Assembly (NCBI GenBank): GCA_016840085.1
Contig: JAEOTA010000036.1
Coordinates: 100,813 to 164,812, forward strand
Reading direction: 5' to 3'
From: Promethearchaeota archaeon
Lineage (GTDB): Archaea > Asgardarchaeota > Lokiarchaeia > Sigyniarchaeales > SOKP01
DNA length: 64,000 nucleotides
Numbering within the stretch: position 1 is the first letter of the stretch; each line of letters starts with the position of its first letter. Below are positions 45,607 to 54,015 of this stretch, piece after piece. The position numbers and the translations under genes are program-made. The notes beneath the pieces were generated by a model that did no database searches, was not told the DNA's origin, and saw only the letters and a list, made by a program, of their open reading frames with translations.

Positions 45607-46125
45607 TTATTTTAATTCCTTCTCAAAAACTTCATAATCTGAAGCAGTGTAAAGACAAAAAACGACTTCTTCAATTTGCGTATTACTACTTAAATATTCT
45701 TTTACCGTGGAAATCATTAATTTTGCACATCTATCTATGGGATACCCAAATATTCCTGTAGATATTGCAGGAAATGCTATTGTCTTTAAATTGTTCTCAT
45801 CCATTAATTTAAGACTATTTAACGTAGCTTTCTTTAATTTTTTATCCTCATTCCCTTCTCCCCTTCTTGGCCCTACTGCATGAATCACGTAATTAGCTTT
45901 TAAGTTTCCTCCCGTTGTAATCACAGCTCCACCAACAAATGTGCTACCAATCTTGTCACATTCTTCTTGGATACTTGGGCCTCCCTTCCTTCGAATTGCC
46001 CCAGCAACCCCCCCACCTAATTTTAATTGAGCATTAGCGGCATTAACAATAACTTCAGTAGTTATTTCAGTAATATCGCCTTGAGTTAATATAATCTTTG
46101 AACTTTTTATAACTAACTCTTTCAT
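45607..46125 (-). CDS. Macro-domain ADP-ribose-binding protein
   Basis: 172 residues, a stand-alone macro domain. Signature segments are EVIVNAANAQLKLGGGVAGAI (the ADP-ribose pocket, about residues 24-44), VIHAVGPRRG (about 80) and FPAISTGIFGYP (about 118-129). The family includes O-acetyl-ADP-ribose deacetylases and ADP-ribosyl hydrolases. Start ATG has GAGGGA eight bases upstream. A T-run on the minus strand (45596-45606) follows the stop. Substrate is unassigned. Confidence 0.92.
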   Translation of the reverse strand: MKELVIKSSKIILTQGDITEITTEVIVNAANAQLKLGGGVAGAIRRKGGPSIQEECDKIGSTFVGGAVITTGGNLKANYVIHAVGPRRGEGNEDKKLKKATLNSLKLMDENNLKTIAFPAISTGIFGYPIDRCAKLMISTVKEYLSSNTQIEEVVFCLYTASDYEVFEKELK

Positions 46126-46150
46126 AAATTCCCTCTATTTGATTAAATTA

Positions 46151-46894
46151 TTATGAAGATTCCTCTTCTCGACTTTTCTTAAAAATTTCATCGAGTCTTT
46201 GCCTGTCTTCATCGGACATTTTATTCATCGCTTCTAAATTTTGCCTCATTAAATCCATCATTATATTCTGTGAAATTATCTGATTTAAAACTGGTAAGCC
46301 AATTCTCATTCTTGTTAATTCATAGTACATTGTTTTTGCTGTTTCTCTCATCTCCATTAATTCTTCTTTAGTCATTCCTTCTTCGCCTATCCCTGGACAA
46401 TCAGCATCGACAACTATAAAATTCTTTCCATCAAACTCCAATGGATATGTGCGGCAACTAAGAGGCCGATTATCATAAATTAAACACCTTTTATCATCCT
46501 TATTATACAACGGGCATTTAACATTTAGTAATTCTTCAAGAGGTACACTTTTCAACGGGTCACCAGGCGTTTTATCTTCTTCTCCCTCTTCTGGCGGAGG
46601 AGGTAAAGGTTTTAAAATTAAATCAATCCTCCCATCTGGCTTATTATATATATTCAAATATGGCATAAAGTTTGCAACCACACCATTTCGAGCCCATAAT
46701 TCTAAATCCCACAATGTGATAGGAATTGGTCCCCTCGTAGAACAACAGTTATCACAGCGAGTACATTTGAAAGTAAATTTAGCTTTAGGTTTTTCTTCAG
46801 GCGTTTTTTCTTCTACAACTTTTTTGTCAGACTCGTCATCTTTAATTTTTTCATTTTCATTTTGTTTCTCGTTTTCTTGATTATTTTCTGACAT
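46151..46894 (-). CDS. YkgJ-family cysteine-cluster protein
   Basis: 247 residues. An N-terminal Glu/Lys-rich disordered region (about 1-38) leads into FKCTRCDNCCSTRGPIPIT (about 42-60) and later CPLYNKDDKRCLIYDNRP plus CRTYPLEFDG, the cysteine pattern of the PF03692 zinc- or iron-chelating family. A proline/glutamate loop (PPPPEEGEEDKTPGD) separates the two halves. A C-terminal helical tail is methionine-rich. The function of the family is unclear. It precedes the macro-domain gene by 25 bases, so co-transcription is likely. Confidence 0.82.
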   Translation of the reverse strand: MSENNQENEKQNENEKIKDDESDKKVVEEKTPEEKPKAKFTFKCTRCDNCCSTRGPIPITLWDLELWARNGVVANFMPYLNIYNKPDGRIDLILKPLPPPPEEGEEDKTPGDPLKSVPLEELLNVKCPLYNKDDKRCLIYDNRPLSCRTYPLEFDGKNFIVVDADCPGIGEEGMTKEELMEMRETAKTMYYELTRMRIGLPVLNQIISQNIMMDLMRQNLEAMNKMSDEDRQRLDEIFKKSREEESS

Positions 46895-47125
46895 TTACTC
46901 TAAACCTTTACATTATTAATTTTAATGTTCAAATAAGATTATCAACAAATTGAATTTATACTAAGTAAAAAATTTTATTTTTTAATTTCATAATAATAAG
47001 CTTATTCACAATAAAAATTATATTAAAATATAATAAACAAAGATTAACATTAAATAGAATTAAGATTTAACCTTTCTATTAAAGACTCATTATTTTTTAA
47101 TAAAAACCTATACTTGAAATAAATT

Positions 47126-47377
47126 ATGGAGCAGTTTTTAGTAAAAAAGTTAATTATCTGGATATTATTAACAATTAATTTATTATTCGCTTTTGTTATT
47201 GGCTTTACTATTCCAATATTGGAATCTGAAAGTAGAAATAATCTTGGCTTTGTGATGATTCCACTACTCATAATTCTTAATTACATAATAATTGATAGAT
47301 TTCACTATTATATAACACACAAAAGTAGCAAAGAGGAAAATACTGATGCAAATAATAAAAAAGCTAAGAGAAATTAA
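47126..47377 (+). CDS. Small two-helix membrane protein upstream of archaeosortase
   Basis: 83 residues with two hydrophobic helices (about 7-28 and 42-58) and a charged, Lys/Asn-rich tail. Its end overlaps the archaeosortase start by 32 bases, which implies translational coupling. I do not recognise the family. A partner or chaperone of the sortase is suggested only by position. The antisense frame over the same bases looks worse as protein. Confidence 0.6.
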   Translation: MEQFLVKKLIIWILLTINLLFAFVIGFTIPILESESRNNLGFVMIPLLIILNYIIIDRFHYYITHKSSKEENTDANNKKAKRN

Positions 47378-48227
47378 AAAACCAGTCATTGAATTTGAAA
47401 ATAAAAAATATATTTTTTCAATTCGATCAATAATTTTATTGGCTATTGGAGCACCTGTTTCGGCGTATCTTATTTATCTATTCTTTGATTGGAACGCTAA
47501 TTACTGGCTACACGAATGTGTAGTAAAGCAAACAATTTATTTTTTGAATTTATTTTTTAATATGGACGCAGAAGCTCAATATGCTCCAAGTGGAAAGTAT
47601 TATTGGAGATTCGTTATACCTGGAAAGGAAGCAATTTCTTTTGAAACATTTTGTACAGGGGTACAAGCTATTTGTATCTTCGCAGGGATTATCATTTTTA
47701 CACCTCATAGCCAAGATTCAGCAACAAAAAAAGATATTATATGGCGAAAAACAAAATCGCTAATAGTGTCCTCAGTAATCTTTTATGTTGTAAATATAAT
47801 CCGGATGATTATTCAAATTGATTTATATTATATTGGCTATGCCTGGGAAGACATTCATTTCTCTATAAGCGCAGCAAGTTCTTTCATTGCGGCTATAATC
47901 GTTCTTTTAATGCACCGAACTATTCCTGAATTTATCATTTCTATAATCTATGTAGGGACATTGATAAGCGAACCAATAAAGCAAAAAAGAAAAGAAACAA
48001 TAAAAAACACTGTGAAAACTACGAATAAAGTTGAACTAAAATTAATGCGACCAATTTTAAGAATGGAAAAGAAAGGATTTTATAAGAAAATTTCTGAATG
48101 GGCAGAGAGTTTTGGTTATACAATTGAAGGAGAGAATTTAGTGATCCCAAAAATTAAAGTTTCAGATTTTATAGAATTACTCATGAGGGATAAACCCTTT
48201 ACCACAAAAAATAATTTAAAAAATTAA
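47346..48227 (+). CDS. Archaeosortase/exosortase family protein with cytoplasmic C-terminal domain
   Basis: 293 residues. The active-site triad of the family can be placed: Cys103 in ETFCTGVQAICIFAG, Arg153 in VVNIIRMIIQI and His171 in WEDIHFSISAA, each near a membrane-helix edge, with about six helices over residues 25-205. These enzymes cleave C-terminal tripartite sorting signals and may attach lipid. After the last helix comes a Lys-rich linker and an 80-residue soluble region (KKISEWAESFGYTIEGENL) not usual in the family. A candidate substrate is the gingipain-like protein at 33.7-38.2 kb. It overlaps the small membrane-protein gene upstream. Confidence 0.8.
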   Translation: MQIIKKLREIKKPVIEFENKKYIFSIRSIILLAIGAPVSAYLIYLFFDWNANYWLHECVVKQTIYFLNLFFNMDAEAQYAPSGKYYWRFVIPGKEAISFETFCTGVQAICIFAGIIIFTPHSQDSATKKDIIWRKTKSLIVSSVIFYVVNIIRMIIQIDLYYIGYAWEDIHFSISAASSFIAAIIVLLMHRTIPEFIISIIYVGTLISEPIKQKRKETIKNTVKTTNKVELKLMRPILRMEKKGFYKKISEWAESFGYTIEGENLVIPKIKVSDFIELLMRDKPFTTKNNLKN

Positions 48228-48280
48228 TATACCACTTTTTTATATAATGCCTATATAAAAAAATTAGGATTTAATGAGAT

Positions 48281-49183
48281 ATGGTGAATTTTGAAACTGA
48301 ACAAAAAATTGTTCAAATTGGAAAGGTAAAGTTAGGTGGGCAACCTGGTGAGAATCCGATTGTATTAATTGGTACTGTTTTTTATGCAAAACATGCAGCA
48401 CTATTAAATGAAAAAACCGGAGAAATCGATAAAAAACTTACAGAGCAGGAATTGAATAATTTCACAGAAATTATCGAAGATACAAGACTGCAAGGGATAA
48501 TTGATGTGATAGGCTCATATCCAGATGCACTAATAAATCAGTGTGAATTCATCGCCGATAACGTGGAGTACCCTTTTTTAGTTGATGGATTGAATGATTC
48601 CTCTCGAATTCCTGCAATGGAAGGATTACATGAAATAGGATTATTAGACAGAGCCATACTAAACAGTATTGATGAGAATACAAATGATGAGAGTTTAGAA
48701 AAATTAAAAGAAATTGGTGTTAAAAATGCTGTTTTATTAACATTTGGAAATAGATATATATTTCCAAAAAGTAAGTTAAAATTCTTAGAAGAGATACTAA
48801 TTCCAAAAGTTAAAAAGGCAAATATCGACAATTATATGGTTGATACAGCTGTATTAGATTTACCTTCCATTTCAATAAACTTTGAAACCACAAGGTTAGT
48901 TAAAAATAAATTTGGAATACCTAGCGGATTTGCGCCTGCTAATGCTATTTATGGATGGAGTTTTGTAAAAAAATTTGGTGAGAATGCTCGATGTGGAGCA
49001 GTTGCTTCAATAATGACATATTGTGCTTCCGCTCCTAGTGATTTTATTTTATTTGGTCCAATTAAGTTCGTTAACTGTGTAGCACCTGCAATTTCTTTAA
49101 TATCTGGGGTGAATTCTTATTATCGAAAAAGAGTATTAAGAAAAGAAATATCAGAATCTAATCCATTAAAAGTTATTTTTTAA
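48281..49183 (+). CDS. mtrH: MtrH-like tetrahydromethanopterin S-methyltransferase subunit H
   Basis: 300 residues, the full MtrH length. Family segments: IGKVKLGGQPGENPIVLIGTVFY split over residues 12-34, IDVIGSYPDAL, FLVDGLNDSSRIPAM, DTAVLDLPSI, and GFAPANAIYGW. MtrH transfers methyl groups between a tetrahydropterin and a corrinoid protein. Homologues also occur with other methyltransferase systems in non-methanogens. No mtrA-G genes are near, so this is a stand-alone MtrH that probably serves a methylamine- or methyl-group-type pathway or one-carbon metabolism. It lies 54 bases after the archaeosortase gene. Confidence 0.9.
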   Translation: MVNFETEQKIVQIGKVKLGGQPGENPIVLIGTVFYAKHAALLNEKTGEIDKKLTEQELNNFTEIIEDTRLQGIIDVIGSYPDALINQCEFIADNVEYPFLVDGLNDSSRIPAMEGLHEIGLLDRAILNSIDENTNDESLEKLKEIGVKNAVLLTFGNRYIFPKSKLKFLEEILIPKVKKANIDNYMVDTAVLDLPSISINFETTRLVKNKFGIPSGFAPANAIYGWSFVKKFGENARCGAVASIMTYCASAPSDFILFGPIKFVNCVAPAISLISGVNSYYRKRVLRKEISESNPLKVIF

Positions 49184-50685
49184 GCAATGTATCTTAGTAA
49201 TAAGTCTTTAGTCTGTTCTAAGAACCCACGTAATTTGCGATTTATCTTCTTCTTTTTTTTTTCCTCATCAGTTAAAAATAAAATAAACATTGTATCATCA
49301 GAGATATGAATTCTCTTAAAAAGAATTATGGAGTCAGCAACTTTAAAAATAGCTTCTTCTTGTTTTAATGCTTTAAATTTTGCAAAGATTTTAAATATCA
49401 TGGCAAATTGTGGAGCAGAGACTTCAAAAGCATTAACTAATTCCTCCGATTTTGGGATCTCAGTTAATTGCATTGCTTTTGGTGAATAGAAATCTGATAA
49501 AACTAATCCATCAACACTTAATAATAAAGTTAAATAAGTATCAGTTTCAATGGAAAAATTTTTAAGATTATTATTGATAATATCCCTATTTGGACTTAAT
49601 TTAGCTATACCAGAAGAGAACGCTCTTAATATTGTAAATATCTGAAATATACTAGTTATATAAATTTCAAGTGATTCTTCAGGTGAAATTTCAGCTAATC
49701 TTTTCTGAATAAATTCAATATTTTCTTTTATTTCTCCAGAATCCAAAATATCAGAATCTCCTTTTGAGAGTACATATATAATTGGAGTGGATTGATTAAA
49801 TTTATTAAGCACTTGTTTAAGATCTTGAAGATACTCAATACTTTCTTCAAACCTGATTTTATTCCGGATATCGATAAAATAAAATAATAGATCTGCTTCA
49901 TACAGATATATTTCTGCTTTATTTATATATTTTTTACGAAATTGCAATTGGCCTCCAAGATCCCAGAGAAATATAGTCGCCCCTAATGCTTCAATTGATT
50001 TAATACTAGCACCGACAGTTGGTTTTAAGCCAATTAACTTGCTATATTTTCGATCAACTGATAGTAAGAAACTAGTTTTACCTGAATCGTCTAATCCTGA
50101 GAATAAAATCTTCATCTTACGATGACTGGTTATAGGCGTCGAAGGATTTCTTTCAATCTCAATTAGTTTCTTAAGTAAATCGTAAAAAACAGGCTCTACA
50201 CTCTCTTGAGGAGGATAGCTATTAGTTATTTTAGTATCAAATGTATTAAAAAATTCATTAACAATAGGTTTTATTCTATTTATATTATTATATAAAAAAC
50301 TTCTACTATATTCATCAACTAATATTGAGAAAGCAGTAGGAATAGGAGAATTAGAAGAATTTGAAATGATACAATGAAAATACGTTAAAGAAGTTACTTT
50401 AAAATCTGGATATGGTAAAATCGCAAAATATTGCAAATTTTGAATATCTATACTTGATGAGAATGTCCGATCGCTTATAAATAAACTAAGGTTCTTAATT
50501 GAGATTTGTGTTACATCTCTGGTTGTTAAGGTGAGGGTCCCCTCACATCCTTTCTCTTTTTTAATCTCTGCTAATTCTTTCTCACTATAATATTTTGGCC
50601 AAACATAAATCGGTTGTGGACCCAATTCTCCATAAGAACTGAAAATAAAACCCTTAATAATTGAATTTTTAAATAGTTCTTCCAT
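49180..50685 (-). CDS. Arf/Rag-like GTPase fusion: N-terminal GPxPxxxWP domain, GTPase, roadblock-like end
   Basis: 501 residues in three parts. Residues 1-155: the shared domain with GELGPQPIYVWP, ISIKNLSLFI and AILPYPDFKVTSLTYF. Residues 188-360: Arf-like GTPase with G1 FSGLDDSGKTSFLL, threonine in KPTVGASI, G3 WDLGGQLQFR; G4 is degenerate (SKGDSD for NKxD), so nucleotide specificity may be relaxed. Residues 360-501: LSPNRD, then a roadblock-like strand/helix set with LLLSVDGLVLSDF. GTPase plus C-terminal roadblock is the Rag/Gtr layout. The stop overlaps that of mtrH by 4 bases on the opposite strand. Confidence 0.85.
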   Translation of the reverse strand: MEELFKNSIIKGFIFSSYGELGPQPIYVWPKYYSEKELAEIKKEKGCEGTLTLTTRDVTQISIKNLSLFISDRTFSSSIDIQNLQYFAILPYPDFKVTSLTYFHCIISNSSNSPIPTAFSILVDEYSRSFLYNNINRIKPIVNEFFNTFDTKITNSYPPQESVEPVFYDLLKKLIEIERNPSTPITSHRKMKILFSGLDDSGKTSFLLSVDRKYSKLIGLKPTVGASIKSIEALGATIFLWDLGGQLQFRKKYINKAEIYLYEADLLFYFIDIRNKIRFEESIEYLQDLKQVLNKFNQSTPIIYVLSKGDSDILDSGEIKENIEFIQKRLAEISPEESLEIYITSIFQIFTILRAFSSGIAKLSPNRDIINNNLKNFSIETDTYLTLLLSVDGLVLSDFYSPKAMQLTEIPKSEELVNAFEVSAPQFAMIFKIFAKFKALKQEEAIFKVADSIILFKRIHISDDTMFILFLTDEEKKKKKINRKLRGFLEQTKDLLLRYIA

Positions 50686-50777
50686 TGCTTAAGATAATAT
50701 TTTGTTATTATAAATTTTAAATTCTTTAAATTTATTTAAACAATATTAATTATTAATAGCTTTATATAAAATCATAG

Positions 50778-51740
50778 ATGATCCTAAAAAAAATCGCAGA
50801 TAGTATTAAAAATAATCGAAATATTCTAGAAAAGCAAGAAATTAATCCCTTCATTCAATTTATAGATAAAAATTCTTTTAAAAGTTCTAAGATCTTTTCA
50901 GATATCGGAGAAGATTCAGCAGCTATAATAAATGAAGATAATTATATATTAGTAACTACAGATAGAATAAAAACATCTTTTATTGAAAATTTCCCGTATG
51001 GTGCTGGATTTTCTGCCATCTTAGTTGGAGTTGATGATATTTATTGTTGCGGTGGTTTTCCATTAGCTGCTAGTTTGATTATCTCATATAAAGAAGAAAA
51101 AATTGGACATCAAATTATAGAGGGTGTAAGTGAAGGTTCTAGAAAGTTTAAAGTACCAATTGTAAGAGGCCATACAAATCCAAAAGGAGATCATTATGAA
51201 TTAAGTTCTACAATGATAGGAGAAATTCAAAAAAAACATTATATTTCAGCAAAAAATGCACAAGTTAATGATTACATAATTTTGGCCGTTGATTTTGATG
51301 GAAAGATTGGAAAAGCAAGTAGATTATATTGGGATACTGTTACTTTTAAAAGCTCTGAAGAAATTTTGTACAAAAGAAAATCTATGAATAAAATTGCCAA
51401 ATTACAATTAGTGAATTCTTCGAAAGATATTTCTAATGGTGGTATTTTTGGCACGTTACTTCAAATAATAAGATATTCAAACGTAGGAGCAAATGTGAAT
51501 GTAAACGAAATTAAAATACCTCAAAAATTAATAGATAAAGGTTATGATTTAGAAAAATACATTAAAATGTATTTAACTACATCATATTTAACTACCGCCT
51601 CATCTCGTAATTATAAATCAGTAATTGAATTATTTAAAGAATTTGGATTGACTGCAAAAGTAATTGGTAAAATTATTAAAGAAAAAAATCTTTTGAAAAT
51701 AAACGATGGTATTGAATCTATTGATGTAATTAAATTTTAA
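50778..51740 (+). CDS. AIR-synthase-like protein related to methanogenesis marker 2
   Basis: 320 residues, PurM/HypE/SelD superfamily. GEDSAAIINEDNYILVTTD (about residues 43-61) is the ATP-binding signature, followed by VGVDDIYCCGGFPLAA (about 85-100) and RGHTNP, then DISNGGIFGTLLQI (about 215). The pattern is closest to the methanogenesis-marker-2 / AIR-synthase-related group. The N-terminal Cys/Sec-Lys loop of SelD is absent, so it is not selenophosphate synthetase. Reaction unknown. Probably leaderless: a TATA-like TTTATATA lies about 15-20 bases upstream of the start. The next gene follows by 21 bases. Confidence 0.78.
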   Translation: MILKKIADSIKNNRNILEKQEINPFIQFIDKNSFKSSKIFSDIGEDSAAIINEDNYILVTTDRIKTSFIENFPYGAGFSAILVGVDDIYCCGGFPLAASLIISYKEEKIGHQIIEGVSEGSRKFKVPIVRGHTNPKGDHYELSSTMIGEIQKKHYISAKNAQVNDYIILAVDFDGKIGKASRLYWDTVTFKSSEEILYKRKSMNKIAKLQLVNSSKDISNGGIFGTLLQIIRYSNVGANVNVNEIKIPQKLIDKGYDLEKYIKMYLTTSYLTTASSRNYKSVIELFKEFGLTAKVIGKIIKEKNLLKINDGIESIDVIKF

Positions 51741-51761
51741 CAATAATAGGATGTAATCTTA

Positions 51762-52487
51762 ATGAATATTGATATAAGAAAATGTTTTAATACTACCTTT
51801 ATCATTTCTTTACTACTCTTACCTTCTCTAATTATATTTGTGGTAATGAACTCCGAATATTTCACAGATTTCAAAAAAAACAATTTTAATTCATCGTCAT
51901 TAAATATGAGTCAAGGAACAGATAATTATTCTGTTGAATGTAAATTGCATAAGTTAGCTTGGATTGAACTTCAATTAACCCTAAAAATCACTTCTAATCA
52001 AAGTGGACTTATATCATGTGAATTTACGGATTTTAAAAGTGGTAAATATTTTAAAAGTATAAATAAGTCTGTAAGTTTAAACGGAGATAATGAATCTCAA
52101 ACAGTTCGATTAATTTCACGACCTTACCTTCTAACTTTTCCGGGAAAATATAATTTTTCATTGAATATTAATGGCTTGTTTAGTTATAATAAGGATTTTG
52201 AAATAATTTTCGGTATGGGTTATATTGCTCTAATTTTACTCTCATCAATTCTGGGAATTGGTCTAATATTAATCCTAATAAAGAAATCAGATAGTAAGAT
52301 TATAAAAGCAGCATCACCAACTCTTGAAGAGTATAGTCCAGCAGAAATAGCTGAAATTGTTAGTAATAAGATAACATGCCCTGAGTGTAAAAAAATAATA
52401 AATGAGGGCTTAGCATTTTGCCCTGAATGTGGAAGTAGAATTCCTGAATTTATGAGATTTAATCCAGATTCTACAAGAGGATTATAA
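51762..52487 (+). CDS. Membrane protein with extracellular domain and cytoplasmic zinc ribbon
   Basis: 241 residues. An N-terminal helix (about 12-30) and a second one (GYIALILLSSILGIGLILIL, about 150-169) bracket an exposed beta-like domain. The cytoplasmic tail ends in a zinc ribbon CPECKK...FCPECGSRI (about 205-227). No known family. AGGATG lies 8-10 bases before the ATG. The zinc-ribbon tail is like those in two other proteins within 5 kb (52.6 and 56.2 kb), which may bind a common partner. Confidence 0.7.
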   Translation: MNIDIRKCFNTTFIISLLLLPSLIIFVVMNSEYFTDFKKNNFNSSSLNMSQGTDNYSVECKLHKLAWIELQLTLKITSNQSGLISCEFTDFKSGKYFKSINKSVSLNGDNESQTVRLISRPYLLTFPGKYNFSLNINGLFSYNKDFEIIFGMGYIALILLSSILGIGLILILIKKSDSKIIKAASPTLEEYSPAEIAEIVSNKITCPECKKIINEGLAFCPECGSRIPEFMRFNPDSTRGL

Positions 52488-52564
52488 ATCTGATGCTTAT
52501 TTTAATTTTGAGTTAACTAATGGAATTAATAAAATTAGCAAAATAAGAATTTTCATTTAACTTT

Positions 52565-53227
52565 CTAATTAAGGAGAGAATGACATGCTTGACAATATTT
52601 ATGAGTAGCATCGTTCATTGCGCCGCACATTGGACATATGATTTTTCTTGATTTTTTTTGTTTAATTTCAGCTTCTTTTTCTGCTTGAAATTTAGCCATT
52701 TTTTCAGCTATTTCTCTTGCTTCTTTTTCTCTCGCTTTTCTTTCAGCTCTCTCTCTTGCTTCTTTTTCAGCTCTTATTCTAGCTTCTCTTTCCACTTTCT
52801 CTTTGGCTTCTCTTATAGCTCGTTCTTTTAACTCTTTTTCTTCTCTCTCTTTTGCTTTTCTTTCAGCCCATTCTCTCATTTCTCTCTCAGTTTTTTCCTT
52901 AGCTTCTCTTTCTTCTCGCTCTTTGGCTTCTTTCTCAGCTCTCTCTTTTGTTTCTATCTTAATTTTTTCTTTAGCTTCTCTTTCTGCTTTTTTCAAAAGC
53001 TCTTTTTCTTTTTGTTCAATTTCTTTTTTTTCTTTTCTTTGTTCCATCTTTTCTTTACTTTCTCCAACTTTCTCTTTAATCTTTGAAGCAAATTTGCTTA
53101 ATTTCTCTTTACTACTTCCAATTCTTTCTGTTAACTTTGCTTTAAAAGAACTACTATCTTTCTCTTCTGTTTCTTCTAAATCTTCAGAATTTTCGTTTGC
53201 ATCTTTTTCATTATTAAACTCGTGCAT
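52565..53227 (-). CDS. Long charged helix protein with C-terminal zinc ribbon
   Basis: 220 residues. Residues 10-30 are acidic, then about 150 residues of Glu/Lys/Arg/Ala repeats of the type AEREAKEKxEREA form a stable single alpha helix or coiled coil. The end is a zinc ribbon CPMCGAMNDATHKYCQACHS (about residues 197-216). Such a layout suits a rigid spacer or scaffold. Low-complexity sequence makes database matches unreliable. The opposite strand has a long Ser/Leu-rich open frame, which is a shadow of the codon pattern. Confidence 0.7.
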   Translation of the reverse strand: MHEFNNEKDANENSEDLEETEEKDSSSFKAKLTERIGSSKEKLSKFASKIKEKVGESKEKMEQRKEKKEIEQKEKELLKKAEREAKEKIKIETKERAEKEAKEREEREAKEKTEREMREWAERKAKEREEKELKERAIREAKEKVEREARIRAEKEARERAERKAREKEAREIAEKMAKFQAEKEAEIKQKKSRKIICPMCGAMNDATHKYCQACHSLLN

Positions 53228-53457
53228 AGCGATATTACACTTTATATTTAATTATTCAAATATGATTAATTTTCATCGGGATTTATATTTTTTATTTATT
53301 ATGCATTTATTTTGTATAATAAAATGAATATTTAGGGAAAATAATATTTACTCTTAACAACTTGTATTTTAATGTTAAATTTTTTACTTTTGCGAAAATT
53401 TTAAAAACAATTTAATAATTTTACAGTTTCTCCTTATTAATAATATGGTGTATAATA

Positions 53458-54015
53458 ATGGATTTTGATTTGAAAAGAAAACTTAAAGGAATAGTTTCTG
53501 TTATTGGAGCGAGTGAAATTACTAAAGAAATTAGAGATAAAACGATTGAAATTGGAAGATTAATTGCTAAAAACAATTATGCTATAGCATGTGGAGGGCT
53601 TTCAGGTGTGATGGAAGCTGTATGTCAAGGTGCTAAGGAGGAAGGAGGTTTTACTATTGGAATTATACCATTTTTGGAGAAATCAGCAGCAAATAAATAT
53701 ATAGATTTAGTTATTCCTTGTCCATTTTCGCAGGCTAGAAATATCGTTGTTGTTTTAACTGGTGATGTCTGCTTAGCTATAAGTGGTAAAGCGGGTACTT
53801 TATCTGAAATTTCATTTGCTTGGATATATCAAAAACCAATAGTTGCTTTAACGAATATAGAAGGTTGGTCTTCAAAAATTGCTAATATGAAATTAGATGA
53901 CAGAAGATCTGATAAAATCTACGGCGTAAAAACACCAAAAGAAGTAATTGAAAAAATTATCGAACTATTTAAAAAAATAAATAAAAGGGAGTTAAAAAAT
54001 ATAGATAAGTTCTAA
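53458..54015 (+). CDS. LOG/TIGR00725-like Rossmann protein
   Basis: 185 residues. VSVIGASE at the N-terminus, then AIACGGLSGVMEAVCQGAKE (about 42-61) and LAISGKAGTLSEISFAW (about 104-120). GGxxGVM and GxxGTLxE are the signature motifs of the LOG/lysine-decarboxylase-like and TIGR00725 families. LOG members hydrolyse nucleoside 5'-monophosphates to release the base; the PGGxGTxxE form is modified here to GKAGTLSE. The function of the TIGR00725 branch is not known. The stop overlaps that of the next gene on the opposite strand by 4 bases. Confidence 0.85.
   Translation: MDFDLKRKLKGIVSVIGASEITKEIRDKTIEIGRLIAKNNYAIACGGLSGVMEAVCQGAKEEGGFTIGIIPFLEKSAANKYIDLVIPCPFSQARNIVVVLTGDVCLAISGKAGTLSEISFAWIYQKPIVALTNIEGWSSKIANMKLDDRRSDKIYGVKTPKEVIEKIIELFKKINKRELKNIDKF

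Noticed and set aside
50778..51740. AIR-synthase-like gene as selenophosphate synthetase, which would fit the selenoproteins
   Set aside because: The glycine-rich N-terminal loop with Cys/Sec and the catalytic lysine of SelD is missing; the sequence begins differently and fits the marker-2-like group better.
52803..53327. 174-codon plus-strand frame, Ser/Leu/Phe-rich
   Set aside because: It is antisense to the Glu/Lys/Arg-repeat helix protein; its composition is what the complementary codons produce.
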